Shown in pieces: positions 43,680 through 52,682 of a stretch of 64,000 bases of DNA (its first letter is position 1; every line of letters begins with the position of its first letter). Location: assembly GCA_902555275.1 (NCBI GenBank), contig CACDRY010000003.1, positions 1 to 64,000 of the forward strand, read 5' to 3'. A program made the translations under genes and the position numbers. A model generated the notes under the pieces. The model was not told the origin of the DNA and made no database searches. It was given only the letters and a program-made list of their open reading frames with translations. This DNA comes from an uncultured Pelagibacteraceae bacterium. Lineage in GTDB: Bacteria; Pseudomonadota; Alphaproteobacteria; Pelagibacterales; Pelagibacteraceae.

Positions 43680-44921
43680 CTAATTTTCAATAGCTTTATG
43701 ATTAGGTCTGCTCCATTCTTTTCCTTTAAACATAACGTTCCATTGTAACCAAGGAAATAGCTTTGATTTCATTTGCCAATATAAAGAGCTTGGTTTTGTT
43801 GGGTCAAAAGGCAAACTTGGAGTTACTTTTCCACCATAACAAAATTCTGCTAACATAACTTTACCGTATGCAACTGTTAATGGACAAGCACCGTATCCAT
43901 CATAAAGTCTATATGCTTCGGACGACTTATTAATATCTTTAATGATATTATGAGCAACTATTGGAGCTTGTTTTCTAACTGCTGCTCCTGTTTTTGCATT
44001 AGGTGCATTCATTACATCACCTAAACTATAAATATTTTCATATTTAGTATGTCTTAATGTTCCTTCTTTATGATCTACATCAACCCAACCACCAGCATCA
44101 GCTAATGGACTATTCTTAATAAAGTCTGGAGAAGTTTGAGGTGGTGTTACATGAATAAAATCAAATTTCTTTGTAACCTCTTTTGAATTTCCGTCTTTAT
44201 CAGATTGTTTGAATACAGCCTCTTTGGCCTCTCCGTTTACTGAAATTAAATTATGCTGGAAGCTTCTTTTAATACCATATGAGTCGCATATTTCATTCAG
44301 TGGACCTTGAAAGTGAGGTACACCAAAAATAACTGGCTTTGCACATAAAAATTCTAAATTACTATCTTTAAGAGCTCCTTTTTTCTTTAAATGGTCAGCA
44401 GCTAAGTATGCTATTTTTTGAGGTGCTCCAGCACACTTAATTGGCATTGGAGGTTCAGTGAATAGTAAATTTCCTCTATGTAAATTTTTTAGACATTCCC
44501 AAGTATAAACAGCCATATCTGAACTATAATTAGTACAAACATTATTTTTTCCTAAAGTTTCTTTTAGCCCAGCCACTCCATCAAAGTTAATTTTTAAACC
44601 AGGGCAAACTACTAAATAGTCATATGAATATTCACCACCTGAAGTTTTCACTGAATTAGATTCAGGGGAAAAACTTTCAGCATATTCTTTAATCCAATTA
44701 ACGTAACTAGGCATTACAGATGACATTGGCTTAATCGTACTGTTTACATCATAAGCACCCGCACCCACTAAAGTCCATGCAGCTTGATATAAAGATTTTT
44801 CAGAAGGTTCTATAATTGATATTGATAAGTCAGACTTTAAACTTTTTAGTCTTGTGGCAACTGATATACCAGCGCACCCACCACCGATAATCAAAATATT
44901 TGAGTGATTAGAATTATTCAT
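43680..44921 (-). CDS. Sulfide:quinone oxidoreductase, mitochondrial-type (SQRDL-like)
   Basis: 413 residues. FAD motif ILIIGGGCAGISVATRL at the N-terminus, PPMPIKCAGAPQKIAYLA with Cys163 and YGACPLTVAYGKVMLAEF with Cys346; these two correspond to the redox cysteines of human SQRDL. The C-terminal region has the amphipathic membrane-binding stretch PSSLYWQMKSKLFPWLQW. It oxidises sulfide to a persulfide and passes electrons to quinone at the inner membrane. First gene of the sulfur operon and divergent from the peroxiredoxin gene. Confidence 0.9.
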   Translation of the reverse strand: MNNSNHSNILIIGGGCAGISVATRLKSLKSDLSISIIEPSEKSLYQAAWTLVGAGAYDVNSTIKPMSSVMPSYVNWIKEYAESFSPESNSVKTSGGEYSYDYLVVCPGLKINFDGVAGLKETLGKNNVCTNYSSDMAVYTWECLKNLHRGNLLFTEPPMPIKCAGAPQKIAYLAADHLKKKGALKDSNLEFLCAKPVIFGVPHFQGPLNEICDSYGIKRSFQHNLISVNGEAKEAVFKQSDKDGNSKEVTKKFDFIHVTPPQTSPDFIKNSPLADAGGWVDVDHKEGTLRHTKYENIYSLGDVMNAPNAKTGAAVRKQAPIVAHNIIKDINKSSEAYRLYDGYGACPLTVAYGKVMLAEFCYGGKVTPSLPFDPTKPSSLYWQMKSKLFPWLQWNVMFKGKEWSRPNHKAIEN

Positions 44922-44936
44922 ATTAAAAAATCTAAC

Positions 44937-44971
44937 ACTTATAATTTACTTAAGATACACGTCTTATAAGT
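44937..44971. promoter_or_regulatory. Inverted repeat between SQR and peroxiredoxin genes
   Basis: ACTTATAA (44937-44944) and TTATAAGT (44964-44971) form a perfect inverted repeat with a 19-base spacer in the 131-base divergent region. Centre-to-centre spacing of about 27 bases could seat a dimeric regulator controlling the sulfide operon. AT-rich context lowers the weight. Confidence 0.35.
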
Positions 44972-44994
44972 TGTTTTTTCAAACTTAAATATCG

Positions 44995-45022
44995 TTGATA
45001 AACCTAATCAATAATTTATAAT
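44995..45022 (+). promoter_or_regulatory. Sigma-70 promoter of the peroxiredoxin gene
   Basis: TTGATA (44995-45000) and TATAAT (45017-45022) with a 16-base spacer; five of six and six of six to consensus, the best promoter I see in the window. The transcript would have a leader of about 23 bases, with AAGGAGAG at 45039-45046 just before the ATG at 45053. Confidence 0.65.
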
Positions 45023-45052
45023 GGTTCTAATTAATTAAAAGGAGAGTGAAGA

Positions 45053-45712
45053 ATGTTAAAAATAAACAGTATGTGTCCTGATTTTCAATGCAAAACTACA
45101 GAGGGAGATATATCTTTTCATGAGTGGCTTGGAGATAGTTGGGGCGTATTATTTTCTCACCCAAAAGATTTTACACCAGTTTGTACCACTGAATTAGGTT
45201 CATTGGGACAAATGAAAGCTGAGTTTGATGCAAGAAATGTAAAAGTAATCGGACTAAGTGTAGATGGAGTTGAGGATCACAAAAAATGGTTAGAAGATAT
45301 TAAAGATGTATCTGGAACGATGCCTGATTATCCTATTATCGCTGATGAAGATTTAAAAGTTGCAAAACTTTTCAATATGTTAGAAGCCGATGCAGGAACA
45401 ACCTCAATGGGAAGAACAGCAGTTGATAATGAAACTGTTAGGACTATTTTTGTTGTAAGACCAGATAAAAGAATTGGTCTTTATTTAACTTACCCAATGG
45501 CTACAGGAAGAAATTTCCATGAAATTTTAAGAGCAATAGACTCAATGCAACTTACTGCAAATCATAGAGTTGCTACTCCAGCTAATTGGAAAAAAGGTGA
45601 AGACGTAGTTATTCTTCCTGCTGTAAAAGATGATGAGGCTAAAAAAATATATCCAGATGGATGGGAAACAGTTAAGCCTTACTTAAGAAAAGTTCCAGAT
45701 CCTACAAAGTAA
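45053..45712 (+). CDS. 1-Cys peroxiredoxin (Prx6 type)
   Basis: 219 residues. Peroxidatic Cys44 in HPKDFTPVCTTELG; the later region ATGRNFHEILRAIDSMQL and TPANWKKGEDVVI are those of the Prx6/1-Cys group, which lacks the resolving Cys of AhpC. It reduces hydrogen peroxide and organic peroxides. It has its own good promoter and strong ribosome site and ends at a bidirectional terminator. The divergent sulfide oxidation genes suggest a shared redox stress theme. Confidence 0.92.
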   Translation: MLKINSMCPDFQCKTTEGDISFHEWLGDSWGVLFSHPKDFTPVCTTELGSLGQMKAEFDARNVKVIGLSVDGVEDHKKWLEDIKDVSGTMPDYPIIADEDLKVAKLFNMLEADAGTTSMGRTAVDNETVRTIFVVRPDKRIGLYLTYPMATGRNFHEILRAIDSMQLTANHRVATPANWKKGEDVVILPAVKDDEAKKIYPDGWETVKPYLRKVPDPTK

Positions 45713-45734
45713 TAAGGATTTCGGATTAATTTAT

Positions 45735-45768
45735 AATCTCGGTTCTAATAATAATTAGAACTGAGATT
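45735..45768. terminator. Bidirectional terminator between peroxiredoxin and racemase genes
   Basis: A 14-bp stem AATCTCGGTTCTAA (45735-45748) with TTAGAACTGAGATT (45755-45768), one G-T wobble, loop TAATAA. It sits between the two convergent stops (45712 and 45772) and can serve both genes, although T-runs are short. Confidence 0.65.
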
Positions 45769-45771
45769 AAA

Positions 45772-46470
45772 TTAAATTCTTTTATATTTTTTCATTGAAA
45801 TATTTGCCACAAGCAAGTTTGGATCAATAAAAATTTTAGACTGTTTTATTTTCTTAAAAGATTTATACGCAAATATTGCAATTGGTAATTCAGTACATCC
45901 TAGAATTATTTTTTTACATTTAATTTTCATTAAGTAATTTACAGCAGGTCTAATAGCTTTTTCAGCTTCTTTAATTTTTCCCATCTTAACAAGTTTTATT
46001 GATTTGTTCACAGAACTTTTTTGTAAATCATTGCTAGGGCTCACCAAATTAAAACTTTTAGCAAAGTATTTGCTATACACCTTTGTCTCTAAAGTTGCTT
46101 CAGTAGATAAAAGACCTATTTTAGTATTTTTTTTACAAGTTTTAAGTGTTTCTTTATAAACTTCTTGTGGCATACTTAAAATTGGTATCTTAATCTTTTT
46201 TTTCAAATCATCATACCAATAGTGCGCTGTGTTACATGGCATAACTATAAATTTACAATTATTTTTTTGTAGCATTTTACAGCCTTCAATAAGAGCATTT
46301 AAGACGTTGTAATATTTTTTTAAATTTTCTGGCCTCTTTGGGGTGTTAGTTTTGTTGTAGAGAACAAACATTGGATATTGCTGATCAAGCTTGCCAGTAT
46401 TAATCTTTGCAAGTTTATTGCAAAAATCTAAACCAGCTTGTGTCCCCATTCCTCCAAGAATACCAATCAT
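45772..46470 (-). CDS. Aspartate/glutamate racemase-family protein
   Basis: 232 residues. MIGILGGMGTQAGLDFCNKL start, first catalytic Cys in FIVMPCNTAHYWYDDL and second in IILGCTELPIAIF, as in aspartate racemase. It interconverts L- and D-aspartate (or glutamate), or acts on a related acid. Very lysine-rich. Convergent with peroxiredoxin and divergent from the alpha/beta hydrolase (60-base gap). Hydantoin racemase is a less likely alternative. Confidence 0.85.
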   Translation of the reverse strand: MIGILGGMGTQAGLDFCNKLAKINTGKLDQQYPMFVLYNKTNTPKRPENLKKYYNVLNALIEGCKMLQKNNCKFIVMPCNTAHYWYDDLKKKIKIPILSMPQEVYKETLKTCKKNTKIGLLSTEATLETKVYSKYFAKSFNLVSPSNDLQKSSVNKSIKLVKMGKIKEAEKAIRPAVNYLMKIKCKKIILGCTELPIAIFAYKSFKKIKQSKIFIDPNLLVANISMKKYKRI

Positions 46471-46530
46471 AAATTTGCTTTGAATTTTGTTTTAAAAATT
46501 AGATTATACAACTATATTTTATAAACAATT

Positions 46531-47283
46531 ATGCAAGATATTTATATTGACGATATTGGTTCAGGATATCCACTAGTTTTAGTTCATGGATATCTAGGAT
46601 CATCTGAAATGTGGAAACTCCAAAAAGATTATCTTTATAAAAAATTTAGAATTATAGCACCGGCTTTGCCGGGATTTGGCGAAAGTTTTAATGCAGAATC
46701 TTTAAATAGTATAAGTTTAATGGCTAAATTCATTATCCAACAAATTGATTTAAAAAATATAGATAAGTTTAATTTAATGGGTCACTCGATGGGTGGAATG
46801 ATAGTACAAGAAATAGCAAAACTATCTGGAGATAGAATTAATAGATTGATTTGTTTCGCTACTGGACCTATTGGTGATATTCCAGGAAGATTTGAACCGA
46901 TAAATACGTCGATAAAAAAGCTGGGTGAGGAAGGAGTTAAGGAACAAGTAAAAAGAATACCACCAAAGTGGTTTGTTGAAGGAGATCAAGCCAAAAATTA
47001 TTATTTATGTGAAAATGCAGTTAAAAACATTTCTGAAGAAACAGCACGTAACGCCCTAATAGCTATGAGAGATTGGAATGGATTAGAAAATTTAAAAAAA
47101 ATAAAAAACAAAACCTTGATAATTTGGGGAGATAAAGACAAATCTTATAATTTTGAACAAGTCTCAACACTAAAAAATAATATTCCTGATAGTGATTTAA
47201 AAATATTTAAAAATTGTTGTCACAATGTACATCTTGAACAGCCTCAGAAATTTAATCAAGTTGTTGAGGATTTTCTTATTTAA
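46531..47283 (+). CDS. Alpha/beta hydrolase
   Basis: 250 residues. Oxyanion region LVHGYLGSSEMWKLQ, nucleophile elbow GHSMGGMIVQE near residue 88-92, acid Asp in IIWGDKDKSYN near 202 and His in CCHNVHLEQP near 229. The triad is complete. Family members are esterases, lactonases or haloalkane dehalogenase-like enzymes; specificity is not visible. Monocistronic, with a weak GCC-GGC hairpin shortly after its stop. Confidence 0.87.
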   Translation: MQDIYIDDIGSGYPLVLVHGYLGSSEMWKLQKDYLYKKFRIIAPALPGFGESFNAESLNSISLMAKFIIQQIDLKNIDKFNLMGHSMGGMIVQEIAKLSGDRINRLICFATGPIGDIPGRFEPINTSIKKLGEEGVKEQVKRIPPKWFVEGDQAKNYYLCENAVKNISEETARNALIAMRDWNGLENLKKIKNKTLIIWGDKDKSYNFEQVSTLKNNIPDSDLKIFKNCCHNVHLEQPQKFNQVVEDFLI

Positions 47284-47339
47284 ATCGCCCATTTTAGGCT
47301 TTTGCATAGCAGATTTTACTATTTAGCTTATTAGAAAAG

Positions 47340-47369
47340 TTGACTCTAAATTTAAAACAAAGTTAGATT
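47340..47369 (+). promoter_or_regulatory. Candidate promoter of the proXVW operon
   Basis: TTGACT (47340-47345, five of six) and TAGATT (47364-47369, four of six), 18 bases apart, 33 bases before the proX start. The leader carries ATGAGGAAAAT as ribosome site. Confidence 0.38.
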
Positions 47370-47401
47370 TTAATTATATAAATAACATTAATGAGGAAAA
47401 T

Positions 47402-48364
47402 ATGAATATAATCAAAAAAATTATTGTGGCTGGAGTAATTTCATTATTTGTGCCAGCCTCAAGTTTTGCTGAAAAGGTAAAAATAGGTGATCCTGGCTGG
47501 ACAGGTGCAACTGCAATCGCAAATTTACTTGCAGCTGTTGTTGTTGATAAAATGGGTGGTGAGGCCGAGTTAGTCCCAGGAAACAATACTGCAATCTATG
47601 GTGCAATTGATAGAAGTAAAGGTGAAATCGAAGTTCATCCTGACATTTGGCTACCAAATCAAGAAGCTTATACAAAAGATTTAGTACCAAAAGGAACATT
47701 AAAATTGAGCAAAAATCCTTATGAGGGAAATCAAGGCTATTGTGTCTCTCAACAATTTGCAAAAAAAATGAATATTACTGCAATAGAAGATTTGGGCAGG
47801 CCAGAAGTTGTTAAAGCAATGGACAGCGATGGAAATGGAAAAGGTGAGTTTTGGATTGGTGCAGACGGATGGGCTTCTGCAAATGTAAACCAGGTCAAAC
47901 TTAGAGACTATAAACTTTATGATGCAGGTATAGAGCCAATAAGAGCTGCTGAAGCTGTTAAAAATGCTAGAGTTCTAGACTCGATCAAAAAAGGTGAAGG
48001 CTATGCATTTTATTGTTACAAACCTCATGCTATTTGGGGAATGGCTGATGTAGTTATGTTGGAAGAACCTAAGTATGATCCAGCTAAATATAAAATGATT
48101 CAACCAAAAGCAGATGCAGATTGGTATCAAAAATCATATGTAGCTTCAAAGGATGCTTTGAAACAAATTCAAATCGGATGGGGAACTTCTTTAGAAAGCA
48201 AATCACCAGCGATTGTTGAATTTTTTAAAAATTTCCAGATAACAGCAGATGATGTTTCTTGGATGGCATACGAAGTATCAGTTCAAAAAAGAGACCCAGG
48301 AGAAGTTGCAAGAGACTGGATGGCTAAAAATAAATCAACAGTTGATGGTTGGTTAGGTCTTTAA
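47402..48364 (+). CDS. proX: Glycine betaine/proline-type ABC transporter binding protein, ProX/OpuAC family
   Basis: 320 residues with a signal peptide (cleavage after SSFA, residue about 21). KVKIGDPGWTGATAIANLLAAVVVDKMG, EVHPDIWLPNQEAYTKDL and FYCYKPHAIWGMAD are typical of the quaternary-amine-binding family; the aromatic residues (Trp27, Trp in DIWLPN, Tyr/Trp in the later segments) would form the cation-pi cage. It collects a betaine-like osmolyte or nutrient such as glycine betaine, proline betaine or choline. Followed by a hairpin. Confidence 0.9.
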   Translation: MNIIKKIIVAGVISLFVPASSFAEKVKIGDPGWTGATAIANLLAAVVVDKMGGEAELVPGNNTAIYGAIDRSKGEIEVHPDIWLPNQEAYTKDLVPKGTLKLSKNPYEGNQGYCVSQQFAKKMNITAIEDLGRPEVVKAMDSDGNGKGEFWIGADGWASANVNQVKLRDYKLYDAGIEPIRAAEAVKNARVLDSIKKGEGYAFYCYKPHAIWGMADVVMLEEPKYDPAKYKMIQPKADADWYQKSYVASKDALKQIQIGWGTSLESKSPAIVEFFKNFQITADDVSWMAYEVSVQKRDPGEVARDWMAKNKSTVDGWLGL

Positions 48365-48386
48365 TTTAGTCAATTTAAATTTAATT

Positions 48387-48413
48387 TACCTGGCGACTTA
48401 TAGTTGCCAGGTA
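48387..48413 (+). terminator. Hairpin between proX and proV
   Basis: A 12-bp stem TACCTGGCGACT (48387-48398) with AGTTGCCAGGTA (48402-48413), one G-T wobble, loop TAT. The following T-run is interrupted (TCATTTTC), so it may be a leaky terminator or an mRNA stabiliser for proX. Confidence 0.65.
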
Positions 48414-48446
48414 TCATTTTCAATAATATTAAGCTAAAATCCTTTT

Positions 48447-49499
48447 ATGGAAGCTGCTATACAGATCCAAAATGTTTGGAAAATATTTGGAAACACATCC
48501 AGTGATGCATTAGATGCAATCCAAAATAAGAAAATTTCAAAACAAGAAGCTTTAGAAAAATATAATTCAGTAATTGGTGTTTCCGATGTTTCATTCGATG
48601 TTAATAAAGGTGAAATCTTTTGTGTTATGGGATTATCTGGAAGTGGGAAATCAACACTTGTTAGGCATATTAATAGATTATTAGAGCCAACATCTGGAAA
48701 AATTTTAATAAACAACCAGGATGTAATGCAATTTAATAAAGAAAATTTACAAGAACTTAGAAATAAAAAAATTGGTATGGTTTTTCAAAATTTTGCATTG
48801 ATGCCCCACAGATCTGTTTTAGATAATATTGCAATGCCTTTAGAAATAAGAGGAGTAAGTAAAAACGATAGGTTAGATGCAGCAAATAACATCCTAAATA
48901 TTGTTGAATTACAAGGATGGGGTAATAAATACGCACATGAATTATCTGGAGGAATGCAACAAAGAGTAGGGTTGGCCAGAGCATTAGCTGCTGATCCTGA
49001 ATTTTTACTCATGGATGAACCTTTCAGTGCACTTGATCCGCTTATAAGACGCCAACTTCAAACAGAGTTTATTAAACTTTCAAAACAAATGAAAAAGACA
49101 ACTGTATTTATAACTCATGATCTTGATGAAGCTGTAAGAGTTGGACATAGAATAGCAATAATGCGAGATGGAAGAGTAGTTCAAATCGGAACCCCTGAAG
49201 AAATAGTTGTAAATCCATCTGATGATTATGTTGCAGATTTTGTAAAAGGAATTTCAAGATTAAAAGTTGTTCAGGCTAAAACTATTATGCAACCTTTAGA
49301 GCAATATAAAAAAAACTTTGGGGAAAATTTAAGTAATAATGAAAAAGTAAATGAAAACGACATATTAAGCAAACTTATTGAAACTTCTGTTTCTAAAGAT
49401 AAACCAATTGTAGTTATAAATGACCATAATATAGAAGTTGGAATTATTACTCAATCAGACCTATTAAAGGCAGTTGTTGAAGGAAATGACAATGAGTAA
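48447..49499 (+). CDS. proV: Glycine betaine/proline-type ABC ATPase, ProV family
   Basis: 350 residues. N-terminal IQIQNVWKIFGN, a ProV-type insertion before Walker A MGLSGSGKST (about 72-80), signature LSGGMQQRVGLARAL, Walker B FLLMDEPFSALDP and switch His in FITHDLDEAV. The C-terminal part (about 260-350) resembles a CBS-type regulatory segment but is short. Powers ProW. Its end overlaps proW by 8 bases. Confidence 0.93.
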   Translation: MEAAIQIQNVWKIFGNTSSDALDAIQNKKISKQEALEKYNSVIGVSDVSFDVNKGEIFCVMGLSGSGKSTLVRHINRLLEPTSGKILINNQDVMQFNKENLQELRNKKIGMVFQNFALMPHRSVLDNIAMPLEIRGVSKNDRLDAANNILNIVELQGWGNKYAHELSGGMQQRVGLARALAADPEFLLMDEPFSALDPLIRRQLQTEFIKLSKQMKKTTVFITHDLDEAVRVGHRIAIMRDGRVVQIGTPEEIVVNPSDDYVADFVKGISRLKVVQAKTIMQPLEQYKKNFGENLSNNEKVNENDILSKLIETSVSKDKPIVVINDHNIEVGIITQSDLLKAVVEGNDNE

Positions 49500-50994
49500 G
49501 GAAATTAAAAATTTATCAAGATCGGAACTTATTAAAAATTTTGTAATTTCAAATCCAGATTACTATATCAAAGAGTTTAAAAAAATTGGAAGCAAACCAA
49601 CATACTCTTACTCTTTTAATTTGTTTGCAGCATTGTTTGGACCAGTATGGTTTGGACTAAGAAATGTGTGGAATTATGCTCTGGCATTTCTAATTGTGGA
49701 AACATTTGCAGTTGTTCAAATTGTCAGAGGATTATTTGGCAACATCACTAAAGATGCAGTTGAAAAAATTGATAAAATTCAATCAACAATAGATTTTAGA
49801 TACAAACAATTAGAGGCTGCAAAAGAAAACAACCCAGACAAAGTCGAAGTCTACGAAAGGGCAATTAAATCACTTGAAGACGCAATGATAGAATATGTAA
49901 TAGATGTTCAGCAAATCGAGGCTTCAGCAATATGGATTACTATTTCAGGAATTTTATTATTAATTTTTGTAAAATTTATTCAAGGAATATTAGCTAACAC
50001 TGTTTTAGAAAAAAGATACTCTGAGTGGTTATCAAACAAATCAATAAGCCCCGGCATGAAAACAAAAAATTACTTGCTAAGTATTGGCTTTACAATAGTG
50101 ATTATGTTTTTTTCAGTTATTCACTACAGTTTTCCTGGTTTTTTTTCTATAATGAATGATTTTCCTACTCACCCAGAGATAAGACTTACATCTATTAAAT
50201 GGGTAGAAACTATTTTTGATTATGCGGTGATAAAAGGGGACGCTGTATTTACAGCAATAACTATTGGTATCAGATCAGTATTAGATTTTTTAGAACTTTT
50301 ATTTGTTAAAACTCCATGGATTGTAATTATAACCACTATTGTAGTTTTAACTGCTTTATCAGCAGGGATAAGGACTGCAATTTACTCAGCTGGATTTTTA
50401 GCTTACATGGGTTTTTTAGGTTTTTGGGTTAAGGCAATGACAACACTCGCCTTACTTGGAACAGCTGCAATTTTAAGTATTGTTATTGGAATACCTTTAG
50501 GAATTTATTGTGCAAGACGTCAAAGATTTTATTCAATGATAAGACCAATAATGGACTTTATGCAAACAATGCCTGCATTTGTATTTATGATTCCAGTCAT
50601 CGCATTTTTTGGAACAGGGAAGGTTGCAGCTGTCATCATTACTATGATTTTTGGAGGAACACCTGTGGTAAGACTTACAGTATTAGGTTTAAGAGGGGTG
50701 CCTGAAACTATCAGAGAAGCTGCAATAGCTTATGGGGCATCTAAATGGTATTTACTTAGAAAAGTTGATTTACCTTTAGCAACTCCATCAATACTCGCTG
50801 GTGTAAACCAAACTGTGATGTTAAGCTTAGCGATGGTTGTAGTAGCATCATTAATAGGAGCCAAAGGGTTAGGACAAGATGTGCTAGAGGCTTTACAATA
50901 TGCAAATGTAGGCCAAGGTATTTTAGCTGGTATTGCAATATTATTTGTTGCTTTAATATTGGACAGAGTTGTTCAAGGTAAGAAAAGAGTATAA
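49492..50994 (+). CDS. proW: Glycine betaine/proline-type ABC permease ProW with an extra N-terminal domain
   Basis: 500 residues from ATG 49492, preceded by GAAGGAAA. The C-terminal half (about 270-495) is a normal permease with GTAAILSIVIGIPLGIYCARRQ and the ATPase-docking loop GVPETIREAAIAYGASKWYLLRK. The N-terminal part is extra: a YSYSFNLFAALFGPVWFGLRNVWNYAL segment like DUF2628-type small membrane proteins (about 30-75), a charged probable coiled coil (about 85-125), then further membrane segments. Usual ProW proteins have about 280-350 residues. Confidence 0.9.
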   Translation: MSKEIKNLSRSELIKNFVISNPDYYIKEFKKIGSKPTYSYSFNLFAALFGPVWFGLRNVWNYALAFLIVETFAVVQIVRGLFGNITKDAVEKIDKIQSTIDFRYKQLEAAKENNPDKVEVYERAIKSLEDAMIEYVIDVQQIEASAIWITISGILLLIFVKFIQGILANTVLEKRYSEWLSNKSISPGMKTKNYLLSIGFTIVIMFFSVIHYSFPGFFSIMNDFPTHPEIRLTSIKWVETIFDYAVIKGDAVFTAITIGIRSVLDFLELLFVKTPWIVIITTIVVLTALSAGIRTAIYSAGFLAYMGFLGFWVKAMTTLALLGTAAILSIVIGIPLGIYCARRQRFYSMIRPIMDFMQTMPAFVFMIPVIAFFGTGKVAAVIITMIFGGTPVVRLTVLGLRGVPETIREAAIAYGASKWYLLRKVDLPLATPSILAGVNQTVMLSLAMVVVASLIGAKGLGQDVLEALQYANVGQGILAGIAILFVALILDRVVQGKKRV

Positions 50995-51001
50995 TACCTT
51001 A

Positions 51002-52168
51002 ATGAATAAAAATGTATGGTTGCTATTTGCTAGCAATGCATGCGCATTTTCAGTTGCACCTGTAACAGTTTTTTTAAGTGGAATAATTGGATCAAGTATA
51101 AGCCCAATTAAATCTTTGTCGACTTTACCCATGTCCTTATCAATTGTTGGTACAGCCATTTTTATAATAGCTGCTTCTAAAATAATGAGCATCACTGGTA
51201 GAAAAAAAGGATTTATACTTTCATCCATCACAACCTCATTGTTTGCTTTACTGGCAGCTTATGCAGTAATGAAACAAAATTTTATCCTTTACTCGTTCTC
51301 ATGCTTTTCACTTGGATTTGGGATGGCATTTGCTCATCAATATCGTTTTGCAGCAGCCGAAAGTGTGGATAAAAAACAAGCTCCAAAAGCCATTTCTTTG
51401 TTACTTTTTGCAGGAATTTTGTCAGCTCTATTAGGTCCCAATATAGCTAATCTTGGAAAGAATATTATCTCAGAGGGTTTATATGTTGGCTCTTATTTAT
51501 GTTTGTCATTATTAACTTTATCATCAATAGTTTTTTTAGTTTTTTATAATGAAAATAAAATTACTGATAACAAAAAAATTTCAAAAGGAAGATCAATTTT
51601 AGAGTTAATTTCTCAACCAAGATTTCTACAAGCATTAGTTTCCTCATCTTTTGCTTATGCGGTAATGTCATTTTTAATGACTGCTACTCCAATAAGTATG
51701 CATATTAATGATAATATGTCTTTAAATAGCACCAGTTTTGTAATTCAATTACATATAATTAGCATGTTTCTGCCAGCATTAGTTACTGGAAATCTAATTA
51801 AAAAATTCGGACACAGCAAAATAATGTATTGTGGGGTATTATTTTTTATAATTACAATATTTCTTAGTTATCTTGATCAAACAGTTACAAACTATTTATT
51901 TTCATTAGTATTTTTAGGTCTTGGATGGAATTTTCTATTTATATCTGGGACAAGCTTACTTGTATTAAATTATAGAGAAGAGGAAAGGTTTAGAGCTCAA
52001 GGTTTTAATGATTTTATAGTTTTTTCAATTCAAGCCACTGCAAGTTTAACAGCAGGCGTAGTACTAAGTTATACGAGCTGGAAAACTATGAACATATTGT
52101 GCATACCCTTTTTGATTATAATAATTTTTACAATCCTGAGAGCTGATAAATCATATAAAAAAATTTAA
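51002..52168 (+). CDS. Major facilitator superfamily transporter
   Basis: 388 residues from ATG 51002 (a TTG 33 bases earlier overlaps proW and is less likely). Twelve hydrophobic segments; the MFS-like loop KIMSITGRKKGFILSS follows helix 2, and the second half begins near the soluble loop ending KGRSILELI. Seven bases after proW and on the same strand, so probably co-expressed. Substrate unknown; topology is the main evidence. Confidence 0.85.
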   Translation: MNKNVWLLFASNACAFSVAPVTVFLSGIIGSSISPIKSLSTLPMSLSIVGTAIFIIAASKIMSITGRKKGFILSSITTSLFALLAAYAVMKQNFILYSFSCFSLGFGMAFAHQYRFAAAESVDKKQAPKAISLLLFAGILSALLGPNIANLGKNIISEGLYVGSYLCLSLLTLSSIVFLVFYNENKITDNKKISKGRSILELISQPRFLQALVSSSFAYAVMSFLMTATPISMHINDNMSLNSTSFVIQLHIISMFLPALVTGNLIKKFGHSKIMYCGVLFFIITIFLSYLDQTVTNYLFSLVFLGLGWNFLFISGTSLLVLNYREEERFRAQGFNDFIVFSIQATASLTAGVVLSYTSWKTMNILCIPFLIIIIFTILRADKSYKKI

Positions 52169-52229
52169 GTTAAAGACGTGTCAACTTGTTGCACCAATTA
52201 GATATTGTTTATCCAATCTTAGATAATAT

Positions 52230-52682
52230 ATGAATTCTATGATAAAAAATAATAAAATTATAATTTCATTTATAATTTTAATAAGTACATTTTTTACGAA
52301 TATAGCATTAGGTGCGGATGTTACAGTGGAAATGTTGAATAGGCTTGACAAAGAGTCAAATGTATTTGAGCCTAAAATTGTTAGAGTAAACACTGGAGAT
52401 ACAGTTCTTTGGAAAGCAAATGACAAAGGACATAACGTAGAATTCATAAAAAAGGGTGTGCCAGATGGAGTAGGCAAGTTCAAATCAAAATATAATAAGG
52501 ATGTTGAATATAAGTTTGATGTCCCAGGAATATATGCTTACTGGTGTACACCACACAAAAATATGGGAATGATTGGTTTTGTGGTGGTTGGAGATGACAA
52601 GTCTAACCTGGATGCTATAAAAAAACTTAGATTTTCGTCAAAATCTAAGAAAATTGCACCAGATTTAATAGACCAACTATAA
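52230..52682 (+). CDS. Pseudoazurin-type cupredoxin
   Basis: 150 residues with a signal peptide (cleavage near ALGA, residue about 29). The mature sequence VTVEMLNRLDKESNVFEPKIVRVNTGDTV closely follows pseudoazurin. Copper ligands are His68 (KGHNVE), Cys106, His109 and Met114 (YWCTPHKNMGM), with the same Cys+3 His and Cys+8 Met spacing. A periplasmic one-electron carrier. No denitrification enzyme lies nearby, so the partner is unknown. Its end overlaps the convergent HAD gene by 6 bases. Confidence 0.9.
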   Translation: MNSMIKNNKIIISFIILISTFFTNIALGADVTVEMLNRLDKESNVFEPKIVRVNTGDTVLWKANDKGHNVEFIKKGVPDGVGKFKSKYNKDVEYKFDVPGIYAYWCTPHKNMGMIGFVVVGDDKSNLDAIKKLRFSSKSKKIAPDLIDQL

